Part shown: piece after piece, positions 8,744 to 17,166 of the stretch
Numbering within the stretch: position 1 is the stretch's first letter
How the letters are laid out: the number at the start of each line of letters is the position of its first letter
Source: Dokdonella_A sp966248875
GTDB lineage: Bacteria > Pseudomonadota > Gammaproteobacteria > Xanthomonadales > Rhodanobacteraceae
Assembly (NCBI GenBank): GCA_966248875.1
Contig: CBINBI010000024.1
Span: 1 to 42,417 of the forward strand
DNA: 42,417 nucleotides
Reading direction: 5' to 3'
Notes under the pieces: generated by a model
Databases searched by the model: none
Told to the model about the DNA's origin: nothing
The model's input: the letters and a program-made list of their open reading frames with translations, nothing else
Made by a program: the position numbers and the translations under genes

Positions 8744-9685
8744 ATGATAGAAACCCGACAACTCTGCAAACGTTACGGCGATCTCGTCGCCGTCGACGGC
8801 ATCAGCTTCAGGGTCGAGCCTGGACAGGTACTCGGCTTCCTCGGCCCGAACGGCGCCGGCAAATCGACGACGATGAAGATGCTGGCAGGCTTCCTGGCGC
8901 CGACGTCCGGTTCCGCGTCGGTCGGCGGTTTCGACGTCGAGAAGCAGCCGCTCGAGGCCAAGCGCGTGCTCGGCTATCTGCCGGAAGGCGCGCCGAGCTA
9001 CGGCGAGATGACCGTGCACGAGTTTCTCGAATTCATCGCTGACGTCCGCGGGCTGAAAGGCGATCTGCGCGACCGGCGTCTCGACGACACGATCGCGCGC
9101 CTGCACCTGGAGCGCGTGCTCGAGCAGCCGGTGGACACGCTGTCCAAGGGTTTCAAGCGCCGCGTCGGGCTGGCGCAGGCGATCCTGCACGATCCCGCCG
9201 TGCTGATCCTCGACGAGCCGACCGACGGCCTCGATCCGAACCAGAAGCACGAGGTGCGCACGCTGATCAACGCGATGTCGCGCGACAAGACGATCATCGT
9301 CTCCACGCACCTGCTGGAGGAGGTCCACGCGGTCTGCACGCGTGCGATCATCATCGCCGCGGGCCGCATCCTCGCCGACGCGACGCCGGCCGAGCTCGAG
9401 GCGCGCTCGCGCTACCACCAGGCCGTGTCGCTGACGGCGGACAACGTCAACGCGGCAAAGGACGCGCTCGCGCGCGTCGCGGACGTCGCGTCGATCGAGG
9501 TCGATCCGCAGGACAACCGCATCACCGCGTTCCCGAAACCGGGGCGTTCCATCTTTGTCGCCGTGAGCAACGCGCTCACTAGCCAGGGCGTCGCCGTGCG
9601 CGAGCTCGCGCTCGAAGGCGGCCGGCTCGACGAGGTGTTCCGCACCATCACACTGGGGGCAATCGGCAAGGAGGCGCGCACATGA
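8744..9685 (+). CDS. ABC transporter ATP-binding protein (GldA-like)
   Basis: A 313-residue ABC ATPase. The Walker A is GPNGAGKST (34-42), the signature LSKGF (133-137), and the Walker B VLILDEP (153-159), followed by DGLDPNQ and the switch histidine in STHLLEE. The C-terminal 80 residues are the extra domain seen in GldA-type and ABC-2 export ATPases. It is the first gene of an operon with a permease (ATGA overlap), a GldG-like protein and a DUF4340 protein. This set resembles the GldA/F/G system of gliding Bacteroidetes but is common in non-gliding Proteobacteria, where its substrate is unknown. Confidence 0.93.
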   Translation: MIETRQLCKRYGDLVAVDGISFRVEPGQVLGFLGPNGAGKSTTMKMLAGFLAPTSGSASVGGFDVEKQPLEAKRVLGYLPEGAPSYGEMTVHEFLEFIADVRGLKGDLRDRRLDDTIARLHLERVLEQPVDTLSKGFKRRVGLAQAILHDPAVLILDEPTDGLDPNQKHEVRTLINAMSRDKTIIVSTHLLEEVHAVCTRAIIIAAGRILADATPAELEARSRYHQAVSLTADNVNAAKDALARVADVASIEVDPQDNRITAFPKPGRSIFVAVSNALTSQGVAVRELALEGGRLDEVFRTITLGAIGKEART

Positions 9686-10416
9686 GCGGCGTCGTCACGG
9701 TCTTCAAGCGCGAGCTCAGGAGCTATTTCGCGACGCCGGTCGCGTACGTCTTCATCGTGATCTTTCTGATCCTGTCGGGCGCTTTCACGTTCTACCTCGG
9801 CAATTTCTATGAGCGCGGCCAGGCCGATCTGCAGCCGTTCTTCAATTTCCATCCGTGGCTCTATCTTTTCCTCGTGCCGGCCGTGTCAATGCGGCTCTGG
9901 GCCGAGGAGCGCAAGAGCGGCACGATCGAGCTTCTGCTGACGCTGCCGGTGACGATGTGGCAGGCAGTGTTCGGCAAGTTCCTCGCGGCGTGGGCGTTCA
10001 TCGCGATCGCGCTCGTGCTGACGTTCCCGATCTGGATCACGGTGAACTATCTCGGCAGCCCGGACAACGGGGTGATCTTCGCGAGCTACATCGGCTCGCT
10101 GCTGATGGCGGGCGCGTTCCTCGCGATCGGATCGTGCATCTCGGCATCGACGCGCAACCAGGTCATCGCGTTCATCCTGACGGTGGTGATCTGCTTCCTG
10201 CTGCTGCTGGCGGGCTTTCCGCTCGTGCTCGATGCGTTCCGCGCGATCGCGCCGCAGGGTGTCGTCGACGCGGTGTCGGGGCTGTCGTTCCTGACGCATT
10301 TCACGTCGATCAGCAAGGGCGTCATCGACCTGCGCGATCTGATCTATTTCCTCCTGATGATCGGCGTCTGGCTGTACGCGAACGCTGTGGTCATCGACTA
10401 CAAGAAAGCGGCCTGA
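9682..10416 (+). CDS. ABC-2 type permease (GldF-like)
   Basis: A 244-residue inner-membrane protein with about six hydrophobic helices. They include VAYVFIVIFLILSGAFTFYL near residues 16-35, one around FLVPAVSMRL, one around FLAAWAFIAIALVLTFPIWI, and a last one at LIYFLLMIGVWLYANAVVI. The LRSYFATPVAY start and MRLWAEERKSGTIELLLTLP motif are typical of the ABC-2 / GldF family. It begins inside the stop of the ATPase gene and ends 12 bases before the GldG-like gene. It should form the membrane channel with the ATPase. Confidence 0.92.
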   Translation: MSGVVTVFKRELRSYFATPVAYVFIVIFLILSGAFTFYLGNFYERGQADLQPFFNFHPWLYLFLVPAVSMRLWAEERKSGTIELLLTLPVTMWQAVFGKFLAAWAFIAIALVLTFPIWITVNYLGSPDNGVIFASYIGSLLMAGAFLAIGSCISASTRNQVIAFILTVVICFLLLLAGFPLVLDAFRAIAPQGVVDAVSGLSFLTHFTSISKGVIDLRDLIYFLLMIGVWLYANAVVIDYKKAA

Positions 10417-10428
10417 GGAGGGACCCAC

Positions 10429-12306
10429 ATGCCATTCAATCGCAAGGCGCTCTCCGGCACCGCGCTGGTCGTGCTCGCGGTGCTGTTCGTCGCGGTGATG
10501 CTGCTGGTCAACGTGGCGTTCCGCGGCGCGCGCGTCGATCTCACGCAGAATCACCTGTACACGCTGTCCGAAGGCACGCGCAAGATCATCGGCTCGCTCG
10601 ACGAGCCGATCAATCTCTACCTCTATTTCTCCGACAGAGGCACGCAGGACCTGCCGCAGCTGCGCACGTACTACACGCGCGTGCGCGAGATGCTGGAGGA
10701 GATCGCCTCGCGCTCCGGCGGCAAGGTCAGGCTGCAGCTGATCGATCCGCTGCCGTTTTCCGAGGACGAGGATCGCGCCGCCAGCCTCGGCCTCCAGTCG
10801 GTGCCGGTCGGAGCGACGGGCGAGAAGATCTTCTTCGGCCTCGCCGGCACCAACTCGACGAACGGACAGGCGACGATCCCGTTCTTCAATCCGGAGAAGG
10901 AATCGTTCCTCGAGTACGACATCGCCAAGCTGATCCACGAGCTCAGTGTCGCGAAGAAGCCGGTGGTCGGGTTGCTGTCCGGCCTTCCGATCACGACCGG
11001 TTTCAATCCCGAGACGCGCCAGATGCGCGAGCCGTGGGCGGTCGACCAGCAGTGGTCGCAGCTGTTCGAGATGAAGACGCTGACCGCGTCGAACCTGAAG
11101 TCGATCGACAAGGACATCGGCGTGCTCGTCGTCGTGCATCCCAGGCAGCTGCCCGAGGATGCGCTGTACGCGATCGACCAGTTCGTGCTGCGCGGCGGGC
11201 ACCTGCTCGTGTTCGTCGATCCGATGGCCGAACTCGACGATTCCGCCGCCGACCCGAACAACCCGATGGCGGCGATGATGGCCGACAAGTCGTCGAATCT
11301 GCCCAAGCTGTTCAAGGCCTGGGGCATCGAATACGACCCGACCAAGGTCGTCATCGACCGCTCGCGCGCGCTGCCGATCAGCATGGGCGAAGGTCAGGCA
11401 CCGGTGCGTCATCCGGCGATCCTCGGCTTCACTGCCGATGACCTCAACAAGGACGAGGTGACGACCGCGAACCTCGACACGATCAACGTGTCGACGACGG
11501 GCTATTTCGAGCTCGCCAAGGACGCCAAGGACGTGACCCTGACGCCGCTGATCCAGACCACCGGCGACGCGTCCACCGTGCCCGCCGACCGACTCAAGAT
11601 GCTGCAGGATCCGAGCGTGCTCTATGCCGACTACAAGCCGAGCGGCGAACACCTGATCGTCGCCGCGCGCCTCTCCGGCAAGTTCAAGACCGCTTTCCCG
11701 GAGCGCAACGATGAAGGCGCGCTCAAGGAGTCCAAGGACGAGGGCCAGATCGTCCTCGTCGCCGACACCGACATCCTGTCGGACCGCATGTGGGTCCAGG
11801 TACGCTCGTTCTTCGGCCAGAAGCTCATGAACGCGTTCGCGAACAACGGCGACTTCGCCGTCAACGCGCTCGACAACATGGCCGGATCGAGCGAGCTGAT
11901 CTCGATCCGCGGCCGTGCGACCTCGCAGCGTCCGTTCACCACCGTCGAGGCGCTCAAGCGCAATGCGGACGAACGCTTCCGCGCCAAGGAGCAGGAGCTT
12001 CAGAAGGAGCTGTCCGACACGGAGCGCAAGCTGACCGAGCTGCAGAGCGCGAAGAGCAAGGACCAGGCGCAGATCCTCTCGCCCGAGCAGAAAGCCGAGC
12101 TCGAGAACTTCCTCAAGCGCAAGCTCGAGATCAGGAAGGAGCTGCGCCAGGTGCGCCGCCAGCTGGATGCCGAAATCGAATCGCTCGGCACGAAGCTCAA
12201 GCTCGTCAACATCGTGCTGATGCCGGCCCTCGTCACTCTCGCCGCGCTCGCGTTCGCCTGGTGGCGTAACCAGCGCCGCCGTGCCGCGCAGGGAGAATCC
12301 GCATGA
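10429..12306 (+). CDS. GldG-family ABC transport auxiliary protein
   Basis: A 625-residue protein with one N-terminal transmembrane helix (about 11-29), a large periplasmic domain and a second helix near 593-612. The domain is of the GldG / uncharacterised ABC-type transport type: VDLTQNHLYTLSEGTRKI at its start, then a repeated alpha/beta sandwich with VGLLSGLP and HLLVFVDPMAE. A charged coiled coil (about 520-580, KEQELQKELSDTERK) precedes the last helix. GGAGG sits just before the ATG, and the stop overlaps the DUF4340 gene by four bases. It is thought to work with the ATPase and permease; the cargo is unknown. Confidence 0.9.
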   Translation: MPFNRKALSGTALVVLAVLFVAVMLLVNVAFRGARVDLTQNHLYTLSEGTRKIIGSLDEPINLYLYFSDRGTQDLPQLRTYYTRVREMLEEIASRSGGKVRLQLIDPLPFSEDEDRAASLGLQSVPVGATGEKIFFGLAGTNSTNGQATIPFFNPEKESFLEYDIAKLIHELSVAKKPVVGLLSGLPITTGFNPETRQMREPWAVDQQWSQLFEMKTLTASNLKSIDKDIGVLVVVHPRQLPEDALYAIDQFVLRGGHLLVFVDPMAELDDSAADPNNPMAAMMADKSSNLPKLFKAWGIEYDPTKVVIDRSRALPISMGEGQAPVRHPAILGFTADDLNKDEVTTANLDTINVSTTGYFELAKDAKDVTLTPLIQTTGDASTVPADRLKMLQDPSVLYADYKPSGEHLIVAARLSGKFKTAFPERNDEGALKESKDEGQIVLVADTDILSDRMWVQVRSFFGQKLMNAFANNGDFAVNALDNMAGSSELISIRGRATSQRPFTTVEALKRNADERFRAKEQELQKELSDTERKLTELQSAKSKDQAQILSPEQKAELENFLKRKLEIRKELRQVRRQLDAEIESLGTKLKLVNIVLMPALVTLAALAFAWWRNQRRRAAQGESA

Positions 12307-13574
12307 ACCAGAAGACACTCATCGGGCTCGCCGTCGCAGCCCTCGTCGCGATCGTCGTCGCCGTCGTCGTGAACCACTCGCGCCAGCCGCAGAGCGAAAG
12401 CGGCGGCGTGGACACTGAGACGTCATACCTCGTTCCTGGCCTGCGCGACCACGTCAACGACGTCGACAAGCTTGTGCTGACCGGCGCCGAGAACAAGCCG
12501 ATCGCGACACTAACTCGCGGCGCCGATGGCTGGACGCTCGCCGAGAAAGGCAACTACGCCGCCGACACCGGCAAGCTGCGCGAGCTGCTGCTCAAGCTCG
12601 CCGACGCGAAGATCCTCGAAGAGAAGACGTCCAACAAGGACAAGTACGAGACGCTGGGCGTCGAGGACCTCGCAGGCAAGGACGCGAAGGGCGTCCAGAT
12701 CGAGCTGGGCGGCCTCGGCCAGCCGGTCAAGCTGATCGTGGGCAACGCCAACACGCGCGGCGGCACCTTCGTGCGGCGCGCGGGCGAGGCGCGGAGCTGG
12801 CTCGTGTCGGCCAGCCTCAACGTCGACAAGAAGGCCGAGAACTGGCTGCGCAAGGACGTCGTCGACGTGCAGGCGAATCGCATCGCCTCGGTCACGGTGA
12901 CGCATCCCGACGGCAAGACCGTGCGTGTCGCGAAAGAGGACGAGGGCGATGCCAACTTCAAGCTCGCGGACATTCCGAAAGGACGCGAAGTCAGCTCGGA
13001 ATACGCGGTGAACGGGCTCTCCTCGACGCTGGCGAACCTTCGTTTCGACGATGTCCTGCCGGCGAAGGACGCCGCGCCGGGCGACAAGCCGCTGAAGGCG
13101 CGCTATGCGACGTTCGACGGCCTCGTCGTCGATGTGGTCGCGTGGGAGAAGGACGGCAAGCACTACGCGCAGCTCTCCGCATCGGTCGACTCCGAGCAGG
13201 CGGGCAAGCACATCGAGGCGCAGCAAGCCAAGGCGAAGGCCGACTACGAGTCCAAGCTCGCGGAGCACAAGAATGCGTCCGCGGCGGATGCCGAGAAGCC
13301 GGCCGAAGGTTCCGCGCCGGCCGAGACCAAGGCCGATTCGGCAGAGCCGCCGAAGCCGCCCGAAGTCGCCGATCCCGCCAAGGATCGCGAGGAAAAGCTG
13401 GCCGCGATCGAAAAGGAGGCCGCGGACCTCAACGCGCGAGTCAAGGACTGGACATACGTCATCCCGGCGTACAAGTACGCGAACATCGACAAGTCGATGG
13501 ACGATCTCCTGAAGCCGGTGGAGAAGAAAGAGCGCAGCGGGAAGAAGTCGAAATCCGCGAAGTCGGACGATTGA
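12303..13574 (+). CDS. DUF4340 domain-containing protein
   Basis: A 423-residue membrane-anchored protein, last gene of the ABC operon. One hydrophobic helix at about 6-22 anchors it, and the rest should be periplasmic. The DUF4340 repeats are visible as LVLTGAENKPIATLTRGADG and LVVDVVAWEKDGKHYAQ. An Ala/Glu/Pro/Lys-rich low-complexity stretch (about 310-365) and a Lys-rich C-terminal tail (KKERSGKKSKSAKSDD) are unlike the rest. DUF4340 proteins regularly follow GldG-like genes, which supports a shared complex. No enzyme motif is visible. Confidence 0.88.
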   Translation: MNQKTLIGLAVAALVAIVVAVVVNHSRQPQSESGGVDTETSYLVPGLRDHVNDVDKLVLTGAENKPIATLTRGADGWTLAEKGNYAADTGKLRELLLKLADAKILEEKTSNKDKYETLGVEDLAGKDAKGVQIELGGLGQPVKLIVGNANTRGGTFVRRAGEARSWLVSASLNVDKKAENWLRKDVVDVQANRIASVTVTHPDGKTVRVAKEDEGDANFKLADIPKGREVSSEYAVNGLSSTLANLRFDDVLPAKDAAPGDKPLKARYATFDGLVVDVVAWEKDGKHYAQLSASVDSEQAGKHIEAQQAKAKADYESKLAEHKNASAADAEKPAEGSAPAETKADSAEPPKPPEVADPAKDREEKLAAIEKEAADLNARVKDWTYVIPAYKYANIDKSMDDLLKPVEKKERSGKKSKSAKSDD

Positions 13575-13635
13575 GCCCGCACGGCATGCCAGGCAGTGCG
13601 CCGCGGTCGTCCGACGTGCGGCGCGTTGCGTTCCG

Positions 13636-14028
13636 GTGGAACGGATCGTGAGCTTCTCGCGCAGGGCACTGGCGTCGGCCGCCCTGATGGGCGGCGTCGC
13701 CGTCGCGCTCGGTGCTTTCGGCGCGCACGCGCTGCGCGGCTCCCTCGGCGAACAGGCGCTCGCGACCTGGCACACGGCCGTGGACTACCAGTTCTGGCAC
13801 GCGCTCGCGCTGTTCGGTGCCGGACTGCTCGCGCGCGGCGGCACGTCAGCGGCCTTGCGCATTGCCGCCATTGCCTTCGGCGCCGGAACCGGACTGTTCT
13901 GCGGCAGCCTCTACCTGCTCGCGCTCGGAGCGCAGCGCGCGCTCGGTGCGATCACGCCGCTCGGCGGTGTCGCCTTGATCGTCGGCTGGCTCGCGCTGGC
14001 GGTGCACGCCGCGCGCATGCGCGACTGA
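13636..14028 (+). CDS. DUF423 family small membrane protein
   Basis: A 130-residue protein with four predicted transmembrane helices, the standard size for DUF423. Family marks are ALGAFGAHAL near the N-terminus, TWHTAVDYQFWHALALF and the C-terminal TPLGGVALIVGWLALA. The function is unknown. The frame opens at GTG (13636); a second GTG four codons on (13648) has GGA at better spacing and may be the true start. It follows the ABC operon by 61 bases with no terminator between, so it may be co-transcribed. Confidence 0.88.
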   Translation: MERIVSFSRRALASAALMGGVAVALGAFGAHALRGSLGEQALATWHTAVDYQFWHALALFGAGLLARGGTSAALRIAAIAFGAGTGLFCGSLYLLALGAQRALGAITPLGGVALIVGWLALAVHAARMRD

Positions 14029-14060
14029 CGGTTTCCTGTCAGCGCTCCACGCGCGCTTTC

Positions 14061-14630
14061 CTACCGGCGCTTCGCGTGCCAGCACCAATGCCACGGCTCG
14101 TAGGCGATGCCATGGGGGTTGCGGCGCGGATACGAAAGCCTGAAGCCGAAGCGCCTTGCATTGCGGCGCAACCACGCGAATGCGGGCGAGTGCTCGAATT
14201 CCTCTTCCAGCGCGGCGTAGCCGGGCGTCGTGAGATCCACCGCGCGCCCGGAATGGTGCTCGCTGTAGCCGGGCGCAGCGCTGACACGCAGGATTTCAGG
14301 CATCGGAAGTCCGCGCTCGCGCTTGCGGCGGAGAATGCCGAGCTGGTAATCGGCGGAGCGGAACGCCGAGACGACCTCGAGCGTGATGCCTGCCTCGCGC
14401 GCTGCGTCGCGCATGCGCACGAACGCGCGCGCGGCGCGCGGTGCGAGCCACTGCGGGCGTTCGTGGATGTCGAGGCCGATGCATGCGAGCGCGCGCGGCT
14501 CGCGCATGACGGGAAGCCTGCGCGCGCGCCCGTAGTCGCGCGGCACTCCGAGCGCGATCGCCTCGGCGATCACCTCGCGCCTGCGCGCCGCGTCGCAGCG
14601 GGGAGGCGGCGCGTGAATCGTCGTCGCCAT
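14061..14630 (-). CDS. M15-family D-alanyl-D-alanine carboxypeptidase-like protein
   Basis: A 189-residue zinc peptidase of the VanY/LdcB group. The metal site is complete: SEHHSGRAVD gives His125 and Asp132, EPWHW gives the third ligand His181, and Glu178 is the general base. VVSAFRS (87-92) is the usual substrate loop. Such enzymes trim D-Ala from peptidoglycan stem peptides. No signal peptide is seen, so either export is by another route or it acts in the cytoplasm on recycled muropeptides; other work would have to decide. It lies just downstream of a DUF3887 gene on the same strand. Confidence 0.9.
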   Translation of the reverse strand: MATTIHAPPPRCDAARRREVIAEAIALGVPRDYGRARRLPVMREPRALACIGLDIHERPQWLAPRAARAFVRMRDAAREAGITLEVVSAFRSADYQLGILRRKRERGLPMPEILRVSAAPGYSEHHSGRAVDLTTPGYAALEEEFEHSPAFAWLRRNARRFGFRLSYPRRNPHGIAYEPWHWCWHAKRR

Positions 14631-14642
14631 GCGTTGCGCGCG

Positions 14643-15383
14643 TCAGAACTGCGGCTTCGGTGCCTGCGTGACGTGAAAGCCCGCGATGCGGCCGTCGCTG
14701 CCGCAGGCGATCTGCGCCACGAGATTGGTCTTCTCGAAGATCAGCGGAATCATCACGATCGTGTAGCCCTGTCCGGAGCCGAGGTGCGACTGGCCGCGCG
14801 CGACCAGCTTGCCGAACTGCGACAGCGATTCCCACTGCTGCTTGAATTTCGGCACCGGCAGCTCGGCGCGCATCTTCGCATCGAAATCGCGCGTCGCGCC
14901 GGCGTAGTCGGCCTTCTCGGCGTCGTCGAGCAGGCTCGCCGCGCGCGCGCGGCAACTGGCCGCGATGCTCAGCTCGCCGGCATCGGGCGCGGTCATCGAA
15001 GGCGGCGCTTCGGTCGGGGTTTCGCCGGCGGAAGGCGAACCGGCGGGCGGAGCGTTCTCGGTCGGAGCCTTTCCGGTGTCGGACGATCCTGCGTCCGACG
15101 CGGGCGGCTGCGCTTCGGCGGCTGCGGCTTCGGTCGGCGGCGTGTCGGTGGGCGAAGGCTCGGGTGGCGCCTCTTCCGGCGGCGGCGTCGTGGCGGATGC
15201 GTCTTCCGACGTTGCCTCGGCCGATGCGTCGGCCGGCGCGGGCGTCGCGCCCGCATCCTTCGCGCGCGCCATGGCGTCGACATCGATCTCCTGCGGGTCC
15301 TGGTCCTGCCTGGTTTCCGGCGGCGCGGCAAAGACGAGCGACGCTCCGTACAGCAGCACGCATGCGAACAGACGAATCGACAT
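14643..15383 (-). CDS. Exported DUF3887-domain protein with acidic Pro/Ala-rich linker
   Basis: A 246-residue protein. The start MSIRLFACVLLYGASLVFA is a clear Sec signal and has GGAGTG upstream. Residues from about 30 to 140 are low complexity, rich in Ala, Pro, Glu, Thr and Ser. The C-terminal 105 residues are a DUF3887-like domain, starting at ASCRARAASLLDDAEKADYAGATRDFD and ending in TNLVAQIACGSDGRIAGFHV. It is a paralogue of the next gene upstream, which has the same domain without the linker. The function is unknown; DUF3887 often precedes hydrolase domains, but none is present here. Confidence 0.75.
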   Translation of the reverse strand: MSIRLFACVLLYGASLVFAAPPETRQDQDPQEIDVDAMARAKDAGATPAPADASAEATSEDASATTPPPEEAPPEPSPTDTPPTEAAAAEAQPPASDAGSSDTGKAPTENAPPAGSPSAGETPTEAPPSMTAPDAGELSIAASCRARAASLLDDAEKADYAGATRDFDAKMRAELPVPKFKQQWESLSQFGKLVARGQSHLGSGQGYTIVMIPLIFEKTNLVAQIACGSDGRIAGFHVTQAPKPQF

Positions 15384-15516
15384 CACGTCACTCCAGCGAA
15401 AACGGAATCGGCGCGCCAGCGGACTGGCCGATGGCTCCAATGCTTTCGCATCGCGGAAGCAAATGGAAGCACGGCCGGGCTGAATTCGGGCCGGATCGCG
15501 GCCCGTGGCATGTCGC

Positions 15517-15945
15517 TCACGGTCTGCTCATGGCCTGGGTCGCCTCGAGGCGGAAATCCGAGATGCCGCCGTCGGCGTTGCAATGGACCTCGGCCGTCAG
15601 CGTGCCGCGCTCGAAGATCAGCGGCACCATGACGACGATCTGTTCCGCGACTTCGCTGCTGTGCGGGCGGCCGCGGCCGAGCGGGCGTCCGATGGCCGCG
15701 CTCAGCGCAGCGTAGTCCTGCCGGATCTTGGCGGCCGGGTAACGGGCGCGGAGCGCTGCATCGAAATCGGCCGTCGCGGCCTCGTAGTCTTCCGCGCCGA
15801 GCGCGTCGAACAGCGCGTTCGCGCGCGCGTCGCAGAGCGCGTGCGGCGTCGCATCCGGAGTGGCTTGCGCCTGAAGCGAAGCCGACGCGAGCGACAGTGC
15901 AAAGGAGGACAAGGCGAGCGCTACCGAACGCAGACAGGTGTTCAT
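15517..15945 (-). CDS. Exported DUF3887-domain protein
   Basis: A 142-residue protein starting at MNTCLRSVALALSSFALSLA, a Sec signal peptide cleaved near LQAQA, with GGAG eight bases upstream. The mature part is one DUF3887-like domain: CDARANALFDALGAEDYEAATADFD, then KIRQDYAALSAAIG and GTLTAEVHCNADGGISDFRLE. The same blocks occur in the downstream neighbour, so the pair arose by duplication. Both keep the pattern of one Cys near the domain start and one near the end, which could form a disulfide. No catalytic residues are evident. Confidence 0.75.
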   Translation of the reverse strand: MNTCLRSVALALSSFALSLASASLQAQATPDATPHALCDARANALFDALGAEDYEAATADFDAALRARYPAAKIRQDYAALSAAIGRPLGRGRPHSSEVAEQIVVMVPLIFERGTLTAEVHCNADGGISDFRLEATQAMSRP

Positions 15946-16003
15946 CGTCGCAACTCCATGCACGGGCAGGGTGCCCGGTCGATTCGGCGCCGCGTAGCGC
16001 AGC

Positions 16004-16189
16004 TCATTTCTTCGCGCCGCCCCGCGGCGCCTCGCGTGGCGGACGCAGGCGGCCGGCCTTGCGCAGCGCCTCGCGCAGCAGGTATTCGATCTGCGCGTTG
16101 ACGGAGCGCAGCTCGTCGTCGGCCCAGCGCTGCACCGCGTCGAGGACCGCGGCGCTGATGCGCAGCGGATAGGCTTTCTTGTCGCTCAC
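16004..16189 (-). CDS. Arc-like ribbon-helix-helix DNA-binding protein
   Basis: A 61-residue protein with the Arc/MetJ layout: a short strand KAYPLRIS that would insert in the major groove, then helix AAVLDAVQRWADDEL and helix SVNAQIEYLLREALRKA. The tail is basic (RLRPPREAPRGGAKK). It lies 43 bases downstream of the SPFH membrane gene, a pairing seen in many Proteobacteria. Such small RHH proteins usually repress their own operon, and the 11-bp-spaced direct repeat in front of the SPFH gene is a plausible operator. Confidence 0.85.
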   Translation of the reverse strand: MSDKKAYPLRISAAVLDAVQRWADDELRSVNAQIEYLLREALRKAGRLRPPREAPRGGAKK

Positions 16190-16232
16190 GCCGCTTCTGC
16201 CCGGTGCGGAAAGCGCCGATCGGGACTCACGC

Positions 16233-17105
16233 TCAACCCGTGTACAGCGTGCCGGCGTTGACGACCGGCTGCGTGGCCCGATCGCCGCAAAGCACGACGA
16301 GGAGATTGCTGACCATGGCCGCGCGGCGCTCGTTGTCGAGATCGACCACGCCGCGCTTGCCGAGCTCGGCGAGCGCCATCTCGACCATGCTGACCGCGCC
16401 TTCGACGATGCGCGCGCGCGCCGCGATGATGGCGCCGGCCTGCTGGCGCTGCAGCATCGCCTGCGCGATCTCCTGCGCGTAGGCGAGGTGGCTGATGCGC
16501 GCCTCGACGACCTTCACGCCGGCCTTGCCGAGGCGCTGCTGGATCTCGTTGCGCAGGTGCGCGTTCACTTCCTCGCCGTGGCTGCGCAGCGACGGTGAGC
16601 CCGTGTCGTGCGAATCGTACGGATAGCTCTGCGCCATCTGGCGCAGCGCCGCTTCGGACTGGATCTGCACGAAGTTCTCGTAGTCGTCGACGCAGAACAC
16701 CGCTTCGGCTGTGTCGACGACCTGCCAGACGACGACGGCGGCGATCTCGATCGGATTGCCGTCGGAGTCGTTGACCTTGAGCTTGCCGGATTCGAAATTG
16801 CGCACGCGCAGCGAAACCGCTCGCTTGGCGTAGAACGGATTCGTCCAGCGCAGGCCTTCGTCGCGTACGGTGCCGGAATAGCGCCCGAACAGCTGCAGCA
16901 CCTTGCCCTGGTTCGGCTGTACCTGGAAGAAGCCCTTGCCGATGAAGGCGAGCAGCACGAAGGCGAGCACGATGGGGATGACTTCGGCGGGCTGCGGCTG
17001 GGTCTGGACCGTCTGCAACAGCCAGTAGCCCAGCGCGAGCCAGGCGACGATGACCAGCAGGACGGCGGGAATGCCGGGCAGGGAAAACGCGTTGCGTTCG
17101 TTCAT
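16233..17105 (-). CDS. SPFH/Band 7 domain membrane protein
   Basis: A 290-residue protein. Two N-terminal hydrophobic segments, about 10-31 (IPAVLLVIVAWLALGYWLL) and 42-57 (EVIPIVLAFVLLAFIG), anchor it. The SPFH domain follows from GKGFFQVQPNQGKVLQLFG through IEIAAVVVWQVVDTAEAVF, then a helical region that would oligomerise (KVVEARISHLAYAQEIAQAML). Members form large rings or microdomains in the inner membrane and often associate with proteases. The ATG has GAGGAG upstream. It is the first gene of a two-gene unit with the RHH regulator. Confidence 0.9.
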   Translation of the reverse strand: MNERNAFSLPGIPAVLLVIVAWLALGYWLLQTVQTQPQPAEVIPIVLAFVLLAFIGKGFFQVQPNQGKVLQLFGRYSGTVRDEGLRWTNPFYAKRAVSLRVRNFESGKLKVNDSDGNPIEIAAVVVWQVVDTAEAVFCVDDYENFVQIQSEAALRQMAQSYPYDSHDTGSPSLRSHGEEVNAHLRNEIQQRLGKAGVKVVEARISHLAYAQEIAQAMLQRQQAGAIIAARARIVEGAVSMVEMALAELGKRGVVDLDNERRAAMVSNLLVVLCGDRATQPVVNAGTLYTG

Positions 17106-17130
17106 GGCTCTCTCCTCCTCGAGAGGGAAC

Positions 17131-17150
17131 GATATCATAAAGATATCATA
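17131..17150 (-). promoter_or_regulatory. Tandem GATATCATA direct repeat, putative RHH operator/promoter
   Basis: Two exact copies of GATATCATA (17131-17139 and 17142-17150) lie 11 bases apart, one helical turn. Each holds the palindrome GATATC, and on the minus strand each contains TATGAT, close to a -10 element. The pair is 26 bases upstream of the SPFH start codon. It is AT-rich in an otherwise GC-rich region. Arc-type proteins bind cooperatively to tandem half-sites spaced about one turn, so autoregulation by the RHH protein is a reasonable inference. Confidence 0.55.
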
Positions 17151-17166
17151 GAGAGCTTTCCGGGCA

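Noticed and set aside
9886..12318. Very long open frame on the minus strand opposite the GldG-like gene
   Set aside because: It is antisense to well-recognised genes; its composition (Arg, His, Asp, Leu rich) is that of GC-rich shadow frames and no domain is visible.
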